From Lachnospiraceae bacterium (GTDB lineage Bacteria; Bacillota; Clostridia; Lachnospirales; Lachnospiraceae), in assembly GCA_017427415.1 (NCBI GenBank), contig JAFRSU010000084.1:1-64000 (forward strand): a stretch of DNA of 64,000 nucleotides, read 5' to 3'. A model generated the notes under the pieces. That model saw nothing but the letters and a program-made list of their open reading frames with translations, was not told the DNA's origin and ran no database searches. The stretch's first letter is position 1. Each line of letters opens with the position of its first letter. Below, piece after piece: positions 16,338 to 24,714 of this stretch. Both the position numbers and the translations under genes were made by a program.

Positions 16338-16386
16338 ACAGCGTGTTCCGCCTACAGCTTCTGAGGAAGCATTGATAAGAAAAATA

Positions 16387-16414
16387 AAGAACGGGCTGGA
16401 AATAGCCCGTTCTT
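16387..16414 (+). terminator. Hairpin after the gene cluster
   Basis: Perfect 11-bp stem AAGAACGGGCT/AGCCCGTTCTT with loop GGAAAT. The following T-run is weak, so termination is likely but not ideal. Confidence 0.65.
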
Positions 16415-16427
16415 GTGTTATGAAGAT

Positions 16428-16660
16428 ATTTTTTATTTTAGAATAATACACTTGTTATCGAATTGTCTGATGTTCTTTAATCTTAAAGGGTAAGGCTTGT
16501 TCCGGAGGATTTAAGAAGTCATGAATGATTTTTATCCATGTTTACCAGATCATCATACTCTTTGTTCCCCTTCTTATATATACAGGATATGAAAACATTA
16601 TTGGTGAATACTTGTGAAAATGTGGGAACTCTTTTTTTGTGATATTATATGTCGCATTAT
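16428..16660. other. Intergenic stretch without recognised gene
   Basis: A 23-codon frame with GGAGG upstream (ATG near 16521) is the only coding signal and looks accidental. No promoter or repeat stands out between the terminator and the stop of the minus-strand M56 gene. Confidence 0.5.
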
Positions 16661-17911
16661 TCACATCAATTTTAATAATGTGATAACCAGCGTGTCCTGT
16701 GCCTCTTCGTAAGGAATCTTAACCATACCGGTGCCGAGGTCTTTACCGTTTACTACAGCTACTTCACCGCCTCCGCCTATACCGGGGAGCTTGTAGAAGC
16801 CGCCAAAGTATATCCAGAGTTCTTTATTGCCGTACTTTTCCAAATCTATAAGATCATCTAAAAGATTAGCATTGATGTAAAGATATTTATCATCATAATA
16901 AGAAGTGGATGACAATTCGGTATTGTCGTATTGGATCACGGTTTCCATATCGGTGGCATTGTATATGGCGATGTTGTTCATCTCGTTTATTCGGCGAAAA
17001 GAAATGGTTTTGATAAGGATAAAAGAGTAGACAAGGATAAGCAGTGAAACTGCTGCCATGATACGGATCCTTTTTGTATTATAAGGCTTAAAACGAGTGA
17101 TGCTTTCAATCCTCTTTTTCATACTCCTAAAAGCAGAGCCTCCGAAAAGAGTAAGTGTATTCGAAGCTGTGTTGAAGCGGTTAATGATTTTGAGATTATC
17201 AAGCAGCATCTGGCCGTACTCTACAGGTGAGCCTCCTTTTTTCTGGATCACTGATACGTCGCAGGCGGTTTCAAGATCATATTTTAGTATTTTTGTACTA
17301 GAGAACATAAGAGGATTTATCCAAAGAAGGATCCTTAAAATATTCCATAGAGCCATAAAAACCAAGTGACCCTGGCGTATATGGCTTTTTTCATGCAGTA
17401 GGATTGTGGAAAGATCATTCTCCATATCCGGGGCAGTGAGATATTCGGGAATTACGATTTTGGGCCTGAACATGCCGACAACAAACGGAGTCATATATAG
17501 GTTATTAACAAAAATATCCGTCCCGTTGATGCTCATTTGTTTTAGAGAATGAATATACTTAGATAAACGGTGGCTCCTTATAGTCGATATACACAGAAGT
17601 ATACAGGTTATTGCGATATAAATATATGAGATCCAGATATATTCGAAGCATATTCCCTGGAGGTTTACAAAAATCCTGACCAATAGTTTTGTTTCGTAAA
17701 AAATGTGAAGCCTTCCTAAAAAAGGAACAGGAACGATGAACAACCATATCAGGCATTTCGCAAAAGGCATATTTTTTAAGAATAGTTTTCGGATTGCCAG
17801 AATAAATGCCACAACCGGGATTGAAATAATGGCACACCTGATAAGCAGCATAGCATAAAAACCTACTGCCGCATACATCAGTTCACCAAATTGTCTGAAA
17901 AACTCCGGCAT
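16661..17911 (-). CDS. Second M56-family (BlaR1-like) membrane metallopeptidase
   Basis: A 416-residue protein with hydrophobic segments at about 18-42, 48-65, 92-110 and 288-307. The M56 zinc site is HEKSH at residues 173-177, followed by NPLMFSSTKILKYDLETACD. The last 105 residues form an extracytoplasmic domain (YYDDKYLYINANLLDDLIDL ... GGGGEVAVVNGKDLGTG) unlike a penicillin-binding domain, so the sensed ligand is unknown. It lies downstream of a BlaI/MecI-type gene on the same strand and mirrors the pair at 10645-12172, with the unknown-gene cluster between them. Confidence 0.83.
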   Translation of the reverse strand: MPEFFRQFGELMYAAVGFYAMLLIRCAIISIPVVAFILAIRKLFLKNMPFAKCLIWLFIVPVPFLGRLHIFYETKLLVRIFVNLQGICFEYIWISYIYIAITCILLCISTIRSHRLSKYIHSLKQMSINGTDIFVNNLYMTPFVVGMFRPKIVIPEYLTAPDMENDLSTILLHEKSHIRQGHLVFMALWNILRILLWINPLMFSSTKILKYDLETACDVSVIQKKGGSPVEYGQMLLDNLKIINRFNTASNTLTLFGGSAFRSMKKRIESITRFKPYNTKRIRIMAAVSLLILVYSFILIKTISFRRINEMNNIAIYNATDMETVIQYDNTELSSTSYYDDKYLYINANLLDDLIDLEKYGNKELWIYFGGFYKLPGIGGGGEVAVVNGKDLGTGMVKIPYEEAQDTLVITLLKLM

Positions 17912-17924
17912 AGTACCTCCTCAT

Positions 17925-17985
17925 TTTGGGACAGTGTGACAGGGGGACTCTCAGAGTCACAAGGAATCCGTCACCCGCGGTGCCA
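17925..17985. repeat. Possible eroded dispersed hairpin
   Basis: Between the M56 and BlaI-type genes. GGGACAGTGTGACAGGGG is followed by the perfect palindrome GACTCTCAGAGTC (17946-17958) and CCGTCAC, which pairs with GTGACAGG. It resembles the GGGACAGT hairpin at 13592 but is weakly conserved. Confidence 0.3.
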
Positions 17986-18002
17986 CCTTACGACATATCT
18001 TG

Positions 18003-18395
18003 TCACATCTTCTTGGAATTATGTAATACGTCTTCAAGATATTCCAGTTCTTCTTCGGTAAGCTTGGAATCCTGGATAAGGGCAGCTATAGCATTTGCAT
18101 GATTTCCGTTAAAGAAATTGGAGACAAATCTTTTACTCTTTTCTTTTATGCACTCTTTTTTCTTTTTGGCCGGGGTATAGTGGTATACACGCTTATCATT
18201 AGGATCCCCGGTGTATTGTAACATACCTTTTTCAACCAGACGATTTATCAATACTCTGGCCATCTTCGGTGTCATATCACTTTTGGTTTCAAGGATGGAA
18301 ATAATCTCTTTTGAAGTCATAGACCCCTTATGTTCCCATAATATCTCCATAATGAGCCATTCGCTTTCACTGGGTGTGAATTCTTCTCTTGACAT
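18003..18395 (-). CDS. Second BlaI/MecI-type transcriptional repressor
   Basis: A 130-residue winged-helix protein (SESEWLIMEILWEHKGSMTS ... ARVLINRLVEKGMLQYTGDP, YHYTPA) with a helical C-terminus, the typical BlaI/MecI layout and length. I start at ATG 18395 because AAGGAAGG lies about 10 bases upstream and the family pattern begins there; the frame is open further upstream without support. It precedes the second M56 peptidase by about 90 bases, which include an eroded hairpin. Confidence 0.83.
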   Translation of the reverse strand: MSREEFTPSESEWLIMEILWEHKGSMTSKEIISILETKSDMTPKMARVLINRLVEKGMLQYTGDPNDKRVYHYTPAKKKKECIKEKSKRFVSNFFNGNHANAIAALIQDSKLTEEELEYLEDVLHNSKKM

Positions 18396-18522
18396 ATGAC
18401 AGTCCTTCCTTTCTATATGATAACAACCATTAATAATTATAGAGTATAAAATGAATTTATGCAATGGATTTTTCCTTAAATCCTGCCATAGTTTAAATAC
18501 TATGGCAGGATTTAGATTGCTG

Positions 18523-19293
18523 CTACATCCAGACACTAAAACTTGAGTTTAGATTGTTCAGATAAGAATAGCTGCCATTCCGGTTGTAAGAACTGGGAGC
18601 AGTAGTGCTGGCGATAGCATTTGATCTGGAAAGAAGTTGTGAAGCATAGGAACCATAACCTGTGAAAAGTGATTTTACTGAAGAAATATCAGCTGAATTC
18701 AATTTCTCCTGATCAAATGAAAGCTTATTGTCGAGACCTACGGTTATCCCTGCTTTTGACAGCAATTTGGAGTTAACCGCTGTGCTTTTGGTAAGCCATG
18801 CACCGTTTCTTAGTACAGACATGGAGTTTGAGTTACCGGCAGCATCCACGGTCTTATTGTAGTCCTCAGTGAATTTCTGCAATGCCTTGCCGATAGCCTC
18901 ACGGTCATAGTCCAGCTTGACAGTCTCATTGCCGGATTCATCTTTTTCGGTAACGGACTTCTTTTCCCAAAGAGAAGCTTTCATTACATCCTTGATGGAA
19001 TTACTCATGGATGCGGCATCCTGGGCAGTCAGCAGTGAAGCAGGCTGGTTGTTTTTTACCAAATTGCTTGCATTGCCGGATCTGTCCTGAGAATAGTATG
19101 CCTTCATCAATTTCTTATACGCTCCGCTTCTTATCATAGAATAATCCGATACGCTGAAAGCTCCGCTCATAGCATTTGTCCCGAAAAGAGATGAGACCGA
19201 TCCATAGTTATTATAATTCCTATAGGAGTTGTACCGATTATAATAACTATATGAGTTGTAATCATTTCCATAACCTCTGATCGATGATATCAT
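18523..19293 (-). CDS. Hypothetical Asn/Ser/Tyr-rich protein with FliD-like C-terminal segment (paralog of 12828)
   Basis: A 256-residue protein. The N-terminal 35 residues are Tyr/Asn/Ser/Arg-rich (MISSIRGYGNDYNSYSYYNR). The C-terminal segment LLSKAGITVGLDNKLSFDQE ... VKSLFTGYGSYASQLLSRSN again follows the end of FliD. It is colinear with the 12828 protein: a low-complexity start, SGAY.K.(L/M)KA.Y, a middle with D...(A/V)..(F/L).......(E/D)YN.T, then the FliD-like end. A strong GGAGGA precedes the ATG. It is transcribed divergently from 19489 out of a large palindromic region. Confidence 0.7.
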   Translation of the reverse strand: MISSIRGYGNDYNSYSYYNRYNSYRNYNNYGSVSSLFGTNAMSGAFSVSDYSMIRSGAYKKLMKAYYSQDRSGNASNLVKNNQPASLLTAQDAASMSNSIKDVMKASLWEKKSVTEKDESGNETVKLDYDREAIGKALQKFTEDYNKTVDAAGNSNSMSVLRNGAWLTKSTAVNSKLLSKAGITVGLDNKLSFDQEKLNSADISSVKSLFTGYGSYASQLLSRSNAIASTTAPSSYNRNGSYSYLNNLNSSFSVWM

Positions 19294-19320
19294 AATTTTT
19301 TCCTCCTTTCTTAAAAGATA

Positions 19321-19438
19321 AGCATAGATATACTATGCTTTCATATTTTATATCGGTTAACAAATGTTAATGGTTAACAGTTGTAAATAAATATTTATAA
19401 ATAGATGTTAACAGATAACAAATGTTGTCCGATATAAA
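19321..19438. promoter_or_regulatory. Divergent control region built on a large imperfect palindrome
   Basis: Arms of 33 bases at 19347-19379 and 19406-19438 are about 75% complementary. The outer 10 bases (TTTATATCGG) and inner 7 bases (GTTAACA) are exact, and GTTAACA-type words recur. A perfect 7-bp hairpin AGCATAG/CTATGCT lies at 19321-19339. The symmetry between divergent genes suggests a shared operator or promoter region. Confidence 0.5.
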
Positions 19439-19488
19439 GAACAGAAGATAATATTCAAATCACACACAAAATACACGGAGGTATAAAA

Positions 19489-20124
19489 ATGGCATTAAAG
19501 ATTGAAAACACAAATGTAACTGCAGGTTACAACACAAAGGGATATGATGTTAAGGAGAACACATCCCGCGATCAGACAGTAACAAACAAGGATACGGAAA
19601 AGACAGATCCCGGAGAGCAGGCATACAGCACAAGTACCAATAAGCCTGCGGTTTATGAAAAATCGGATACAAAAACAAAAAAGGCAGGTTACTCAAAACC
19701 TTCAGTTGTAGAGCAACTGAAAGCTGATGCAGAGGCAAGGCAGAAGCAACTGGTATCGATAGTCGAGAAATCCCTTTCAAAGCAGGCAGGTCTTTATGGT
19801 AAAGCTAATGGAGATGATATATGGAAATTCCTGGCGAGCGGAAATGTACAAGTTGATCCTGCAACCAGGCTGCAGGCACAGAAGGATATCGGAGAGGATG
19901 GATACTGGGGTGTAAAACAGACATCTCAAAGACTTTTTGACTTTGCCAGTGCACTTGCAGGTGATGATGTAGATAAGATGAAAGAGATGCAGAAGGCTAT
20001 GGAGAAAGGGTTTAAGCTTGCAACAGGAGCATGGGGAAAGAAACTCCCGAGCATATGCAGCGAGACCATGGATGCAGCTAATAAGCTTTTTGAGGATTAT
20101 TTTGCCTCTAAATCCTCAGAATGA
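19489..20124 (+). CDS. Conserved hypothetical protein
   Basis: A 211-residue protein. The first 75 residues are polar and low in complexity (Thr/Lys/Asp/Ser). The rest is an ordered helical domain with LVSIVEKSLSKQAGLYGKAN, VDPATRLQAQKDIGEDGYWG and TSQRLFDFASALAGDD, a pattern that I recall from uncharacterised proteins of motile clostridia and other bacteria, not verified. It has no signal peptide. GGAGG precedes the ATG. It is followed 16 bases later by a coiled-coil protein and is probably in one operon with it. Confidence 0.68.
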   Translation: MALKIENTNVTAGYNTKGYDVKENTSRDQTVTNKDTEKTDPGEQAYSTSTNKPAVYEKSDTKTKKAGYSKPSVVEQLKADAEARQKQLVSIVEKSLSKQAGLYGKANGDDIWKFLASGNVQVDPATRLQAQKDIGEDGYWGVKQTSQRLFDFASALAGDDVDKMKEMQKAMEKGFKLATGAWGKKLPSICSETMDAANKLFEDYFASKSSE

Positions 20125-20140
20125 AAGGCAGGATGATATT

Positions 20141-21034
20141 ATGACAATAAACGGAATAAGCGGACAGAACTATGGTTCAAAATCTTTTATGATGGATATG
20201 GGTTCTGATTCGACGAGCAAGAATCTTCAGAGTCAGATAGCAAATGCTCAAAAGCAGATGCAGGAACTTGGTTCAAATAAGGATATGTCACCTGAAGCAA
20301 AAATGGAAAAACGTAAGGAAATCCAGGAACAGATAAATGAGCTCCAAAATCAGTTACGCCAGCATCAGATAGAACAGAGAAAAGAGAACCTTCAAAGAAG
20401 CACATCTTCCATGGAGGATATGCTCGGAGGAAACAGGCAGAACAGCCAGCTGTCCGCAGGCGGTGCAGGAATGTCAGGCGGAAACATGCAGGCAATCCTG
20501 TCTGCTGATTCAGCTATGACGCAGGTAAAAGCACAGGGGAAAGCCAGAGCACAGGTGAAAGGTGAAACAAAAATCCTAAAGGCGGAGATCAGGCAAGACG
20601 TAGCCCGCGGCGGCAATGTAGAAAAGAAACAGGAACAATTAGAAAAGACAGAAGCAAGGGCACAGAACCTGGAAAACGTGATTGTAGAATTATCAGGTAA
20701 AGGGTTGGCTGCTTTTAAGGAATATAAAGAGAATAACCGTTTATCGGAGAACTCTTCAAGAAAGATACCGGATGAGTATATAAATCAATTAGACCATTTA
20801 CATGTTTTAACAGAGGAAGAACTTAAAAGAGTATCTGATTCCCATAATGGAGAGGAAATATTATCCGATATGCAGGAGTCTGATCCAAAAGCATTTAAGG
20901 AATATCAGGCTTTAAAGACGAAGAGCCGGAATGAAGGTTTTGACCCTTACGATAATGAAGTGCTATATATGGTAAAATGGCAGATGAAAAAAGAACTTCC
21001 TCAACTTGAAGCGTGGAAAATGATGGGATCGTAA
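20141..21034 (+). CDS. Hypothetical coiled-coil protein
   Basis: A 297-residue protein beginning MTINGISGQNYGSKSF. Residues about 25-80 and 150-185 are strong Gln/Glu/Lys coiled coils (MEKRKEIQEQINELQNQL, VEKKQEQLEKTEARAQNLEN), separated by a Gly/Met/Ser-rich stretch, with a helical end rich in Glu and Lys. ATG 20141 follows GGCAGG; the frame is open back to 20018 inside the previous gene, but that part is a shadow. No family is recognised. The context links it to the FliD-tail cluster. Confidence 0.65.
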   Translation: MTINGISGQNYGSKSFMMDMGSDSTSKNLQSQIANAQKQMQELGSNKDMSPEAKMEKRKEIQEQINELQNQLRQHQIEQRKENLQRSTSSMEDMLGGNRQNSQLSAGGAGMSGGNMQAILSADSAMTQVKAQGKARAQVKGETKILKAEIRQDVARGGNVEKKQEQLEKTEARAQNLENVIVELSGKGLAAFKEYKENNRLSENSSRKIPDEYINQLDHLHVLTEEELKRVSDSHNGEEILSDMQESDPKAFKEYQALKTKSRNEGFDPYDNEVLYMVKWQMKKELPQLEAWKMMGS

Positions 21035-21069
21035 TGTGATTTTATAAAAGAATCAAGCGATGATATCTT

Positions 21070-21099
21070 GAGCTGACTAAATGGTCGGCTCTTTTTTTT
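21070..21099 (+). terminator. Rho-independent terminator
   Basis: GAGCTGAC (21070-21077) pairs with GTCGGCTC (21084-21091), followed by a run of eight T. Confidence 0.88.
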
Positions 21100-21102
21100 A
21101 CA

Positions 21103-21131
21103 TTGCCTTTTTACTCAAAAGATGGTAAAAT
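21103..21131 (+). promoter_or_regulatory. Probable promoter of the GGDEF gene
   Basis: TTGCCT (21103-21108), 17 bases, TAAAAT (21126-21131). The -10 overlaps an alternative TATAAT at 21130-21135. Confidence 0.45.
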
Positions 21132-21171
21132 ATAATGTCGTATAATATTTTCCGATGGAGAGGGGATTATT

Positions 21172-22557
21172 ATGGATTTTCAGAAATTCCTTGAATATTA
21201 TGAATGTAAAGCATGCATTATGTCAGTGGAGACATATGCTGACGGCACATATGGAAATATAAGGGTGGTGACCGGCAATAAGGCACATTGTGACGATGTA
21301 GCCAAGATAACCGGGCACCCGGTAGTAGATGACACACCGTATGAGATGAGCTTCCCGAAGGATATGAACTTTGAGGAATTCTGCTACAGGAGTGCCATAC
21401 ATAAGAAACAGCTTCATACATATGTCAATCTGTACCAGATGGGACTCTGGATCGAGATATATATGCTTCCGCTTGGATCGGATAAAGAAAACACAGGCTA
21501 CTGCCTTTATGCATATAATGTCTCGCCGGACGCAGATGCGGCTGTTATGTCAGACGTATCGCCGGAAACGCTTTCTGCGGTACTTACATCATGTATCAAA
21601 CTAAGAGGGGCTAAAGATTTCAGACAGAGTATGAATGAAGTTATTGCAGATATACGTGCGATGTGCGATGCCAGAAGGTGCTGTATCCTGCTGGTGGATG
21701 ACGAGGAGCAGAGCTGCAGCATATTGAGCGATGTACTCGGACCGGGAGTTGACAAACCTCATGGAGCCAGCATGAACAAAGGCTTTTATTCGGTAGCAAG
21801 TACATGGGAGGCAACACTTGCAGGGAGTACATGCCTTATCATCAAAAACGCGCACGATATGGAAGTGATAAAGGAGCGTAATCCGGACTGGTATGAATCA
21901 CTTAGAAAGGCTACTGTACAAAGTCTCGTTCTATTCCCTTTAAAACATAACGCTAAAATGGTCGGTTATATCTGGGCATCCAATTTCAATACGGAAAAAG
22001 TCGAAAAGATAAAATCGGTACTGGAACTCACATCCTTTTTTATAGCATCCGAGATAGCAAATTACCAGCTCCTAAAAAGACTCGAGACATTGAGCAACAT
22101 GGACTTGCTTACCGGCCTTAGAAACAGAAATGCGATGAACAACCGTGTAGCGGAATTTGATCTGCCGAAGGTAAGGGAATATAAGAATATCGGAGTAACC
22201 TTTGTTGACCTGAACGGGCTAAAGCAGACCAATGACAGGGAAGGTCATCCTGCCGGTGACAGATTGCTTAAAAGAGCGGCACTTGTCCTTTCAGAGGTAT
22301 ATAAGGAAGAAGAGATATATCGTGCCGGCGGGGATGAGTTTATGATATTATCCGTCAATACCTCGCCCGAAGAAATGAAAGAAAAGGTTGCGCAGCTTAA
22401 GAATGTAAGTGAAGACAATAATGTGAGCTTTGCCATTGGTATATGTTTTGATGACGGAAAACTTGACATACGTAAGGACATGCATTTGGCAGATGAGCGT
22501 ATGTATGACGATAAGGATGAGTATTACAGAGAGCATCCCGAAAGAAAATACAGGTAA
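21172..22557 (+). CDS. Probable diguanylate cyclase with GAF-like sensor domain
   Basis: A 461-residue cytosolic protein. The N-terminal about 135 residues are an unrecognised domain. A GAF-like domain follows (about 140-295; ILLVDDEEQSCSILSDV ... QSLVLFPLKHNAKMVGYI), then a C-terminal GGDEF domain (about 305-450) with MDLLTGLRNRNAMNNRV, FVDLNGLKQTND and an intact GGDEF at residues 386-390. It should make cyclic di-GMP from two GTP in response to an unknown signal. It is a single gene with its own promoter; a MoxR operon starts 50 bases downstream. Confidence 0.9.
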   Translation: MDFQKFLEYYECKACIMSVETYADGTYGNIRVVTGNKAHCDDVAKITGHPVVDDTPYEMSFPKDMNFEEFCYRSAIHKKQLHTYVNLYQMGLWIEIYMLPLGSDKENTGYCLYAYNVSPDADAAVMSDVSPETLSAVLTSCIKLRGAKDFRQSMNEVIADIRAMCDARRCCILLVDDEEQSCSILSDVLGPGVDKPHGASMNKGFYSVASTWEATLAGSTCLIIKNAHDMEVIKERNPDWYESLRKATVQSLVLFPLKHNAKMVGYIWASNFNTEKVEKIKSVLELTSFFIASEIANYQLLKRLETLSNMDLLTGLRNRNAMNNRVAEFDLPKVREYKNIGVTFVDLNGLKQTNDREGHPAGDRLLKRAALVLSEVYKEEEIYRAGGDEFMILSVNTSPEEMKEKVAQLKNVSEDNNVSFAIGICFDDGKLDIRKDMHLADERMYDDKDEYYREHPERKYR

Positions 22558-22607
22558 AAGATCTTAAAGATCAGAACATAAAAATACAAGATGATTGGGG
22601 TAAACAA

Positions 22608-23549
22608 ATGGGATCGGAAGGCAAAATCTTTAATGATAAAATAACCGAAAATATCGGCAAGGTAATAGTTGGTAAGGAGACGGTCATAAAGTACCTTTTA
22701 ACGGCACTTTTAGCTGACGGACATGTCCTTATGGAGGATGTGCCGGGGACGGGAAAGACCAAGCTTGCAAAATCACTTGCAAGGTCTTTGAATATAGGGT
22801 TTTCGAGAGTTCAGTTTACACCGGACCTGCTTCCGAGTGATATCACCGGTATCAATGTGTTTAACCGCAAGGAGAATGATTTCGTATTAAGGAAAGGTCC
22901 TGCATTTACCAACATTCTTCTTGCTGATGAGATAAACAGGGCAACTCCCCGTACTCAGGCAGGACTATTAGAGTGTATGGAGGAAAGACAGGTTACCATA
23001 GACGGCGAGACTTTGAAGCTTGATGTGCCGTTTTTTGTAGTAGCTACACAGAACCCCATAGAGAGCGGAGGTACATTCCCGCTTCCGGAGGCTGAGCTTG
23101 ACCGTTTTATCATGAAGCTGTCTGTAGGACTTCCCGACAAGGAAGAGGAAGTAGACATATTAAATAAATATATGGAGACCGATCCTTTGGATACTTTGGA
23201 GAGTGTAGTATCTAAAGATGAACTCCTTAAAGCCAGGGAAGCCGCTATGAAGGTTAAGATGCATGAGTGCATACCCGACTATATAGCATCTATTTCACAG
23301 GCATCACGTAACCATCCTGAGATATCTTTAGGTATCAGTACCAGAGGAAGTATAGCACTTATGCGCTGTGCTAAGGCTTATGCGTTCCTTTCGGGAAGGG
23401 ATTACGTGGTCCCGGATGATGTAAAGGCTGTGGCGCTACCTGTTCTTGCACACAGGATCAAGCTCGGCATAGGTATAGGCAATCCCGAGAAAGTCATGGC
23501 AGGACTTCTTGCCGGCATAAAGGTGCCTACGGAGGATTTTACTAAATGA
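22608..23549 (+). CDS. MoxR-family AAA+ ATPase
   Basis: A 313-residue AAA+ protein. Walker A is DVPGTGKT at residues 44-51 and Walker B LLADEINRATPRTQ; the sensor-like segment FVVATQNPIESGGTFPLPEA follows, and a C-terminal lid carries ISTRGSIALMRCAKAYAFL. MoxR ATPases are chaperone-like and typically work with the DUF58 protein encoded next; here the genes overlap by 4 bases (ATGA), which indicates translational coupling. Length and motifs are complete. Confidence 0.95.
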   Translation: MGSEGKIFNDKITENIGKVIVGKETVIKYLLTALLADGHVLMEDVPGTGKTKLAKSLARSLNIGFSRVQFTPDLLPSDITGINVFNRKENDFVLRKGPAFTNILLADEINRATPRTQAGLLECMEERQVTIDGETLKLDVPFFVVATQNPIESGGTFPLPEAELDRFIMKLSVGLPDKEEEVDILNKYMETDPLDTLESVVSKDELLKAREAAMKVKMHECIPDYIASISQASRNHPEISLGISTRGSIALMRCAKAYAFLSGRDYVVPDDVKAVALPVLAHRIKLGIGIGNPEKVMAGLLAGIKVPTEDFTK

Positions 23550-24712
23550 TACAGTTTATAGCCATTCTTCTTTTGGCTGCGATACTGTATATGACTCAGC
23601 GCTTTATCTATATGAGATTCTGGGCGAGGTCCTTAGAGGTCGACATACATTTTGAGGGCAAGGAGATATTTGAAGGAGAACGCGGCAGACTGGTCGAGAC
23701 CATCACCAATGCCAAAAGACTCCCTCTGCCTATGATAAAATGTAAGTTCCTCACCAGCAGAAGCCTTATGTTCGACAATTCCACGGTAAACCAGAATACC
23801 GATAATTATTACAGGAATGATGTGTTTACCTTAGGTGGCCGGGAGAGGCTTACCAGAACCATTTCTTTTAAAGCGGCCAAGAGGGGATTATACAATATCA
23901 ACAGCTTCGAGCTGGTCGGAACGGATATGTTTTTTACCCTTCAGACGGTACTCATGCAGAAGATGTATGATGAGATATATGTTCTTCCGCGTCCTTTTAA
24001 CACCAGTGAGATCAAGAATTCTCTCCAGTGGATAAACGGAGAGATAAAGAGTAAGGCTCATCTTATCGAAGATCCCTTTGAATTCAGGGGGATCAGGGAA
24101 TACCAGCCTTACGACAGCATGAAGAGCATCAATTGGAAGGCTACCGCCAAAACCGGGGAGTTGAGAGTAAACATGCGTGATTTTACATCCCAGAAGGTGG
24201 TAAGGATTTTCTTAAATTTAGAGGATACCGGTATCATAAAGAGGACGGAGGCCTGCGAAGCAGCTATAAAGGTAGCTGCGGGTCTGGTAAAGAATTTTAC
24301 CTCGGAGGACATGGAATTTGCATTGTACAGTAACGGTATTGATATCTTAAGTAAGCAGCCGGTACGGATAAAGAGAAGCCGGGGCAGGGAACACGAGCAC
24401 GAGATATACAGGGCTCTTGCACGTATAGATCTTAATGCTGAAACAACCGATATGTCAAAACTGTTCGGGGAAACGATAGCGGCCGGTGACGGCACCATGT
24501 GCGATTACCATATCTCGGTCAATTCCTATGACGGGTATCAGCAGCTTTTGGGAAGTTATGACCGCATGCATATGAGCTTTTTATGGCTTTATGTTACTTC
24601 GGGACGTGAACTTATAGGTATATCAGCTTCGTTAAGGACCCGTACGATCCCGATAGTAAGCTGGGGCGGAGAGGTAAACGGAGAGATAGATATAGATAAA
24701 CAGGTCGGATAA
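23546..24712 (+). CDS. DUF58-domain protein
   Basis: A 388-residue protein with one N-terminal membrane segment (about 3-18). The DUF58 signature DPFEFRGIREYQPYDSMKSI followed by NWKATAKTGEL lies in the middle (about 175-205), and a vWA-like C-terminal region follows. DUF58 proteins are usual partners of MoxR ATPases in envelope-related assembly; the precise role is not established. It overlaps the MoxR gene by 4 bases and is 2 bases from the next gene. Confidence 0.9.
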   Translation: MIQFIAILLLAAILYMTQRFIYMRFWARSLEVDIHFEGKEIFEGERGRLVETITNAKRLPLPMIKCKFLTSRSLMFDNSTVNQNTDNYYRNDVFTLGGRERLTRTISFKAAKRGLYNINSFELVGTDMFFTLQTVLMQKMYDEIYVLPRPFNTSEIKNSLQWINGEIKSKAHLIEDPFEFRGIREYQPYDSMKSINWKATAKTGELRVNMRDFTSQKVVRIFLNLEDTGIIKRTEACEAAIKVAAGLVKNFTSEDMEFALYSNGIDILSKQPVRIKRSRGREHEHEIYRALARIDLNAETTDMSKLFGETIAAGDGTMCDYHISVNSYDGYQQLLGSYDRMHMSFLWLYVTSGRELIGISASLRTRTIPIVSWGGEVNGEIDIDKQVG

Positions 24713-24714
24713 AC

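Noticed and set aside
16521-16592. Possible 23-residue peptide with GGAGG upstream
   Set aside because: Very short, no conserved pattern, between a terminator and a convergent gene; insufficient support.
19356-19371. GTTAACAAATGTTAAT as a further DtxR-type operator
   Set aside because: It fits GTTA-N8-TAAT but lacks the GC-containing core of the other sites and is part of a different large palindrome; the match is likely due to AT-richness.
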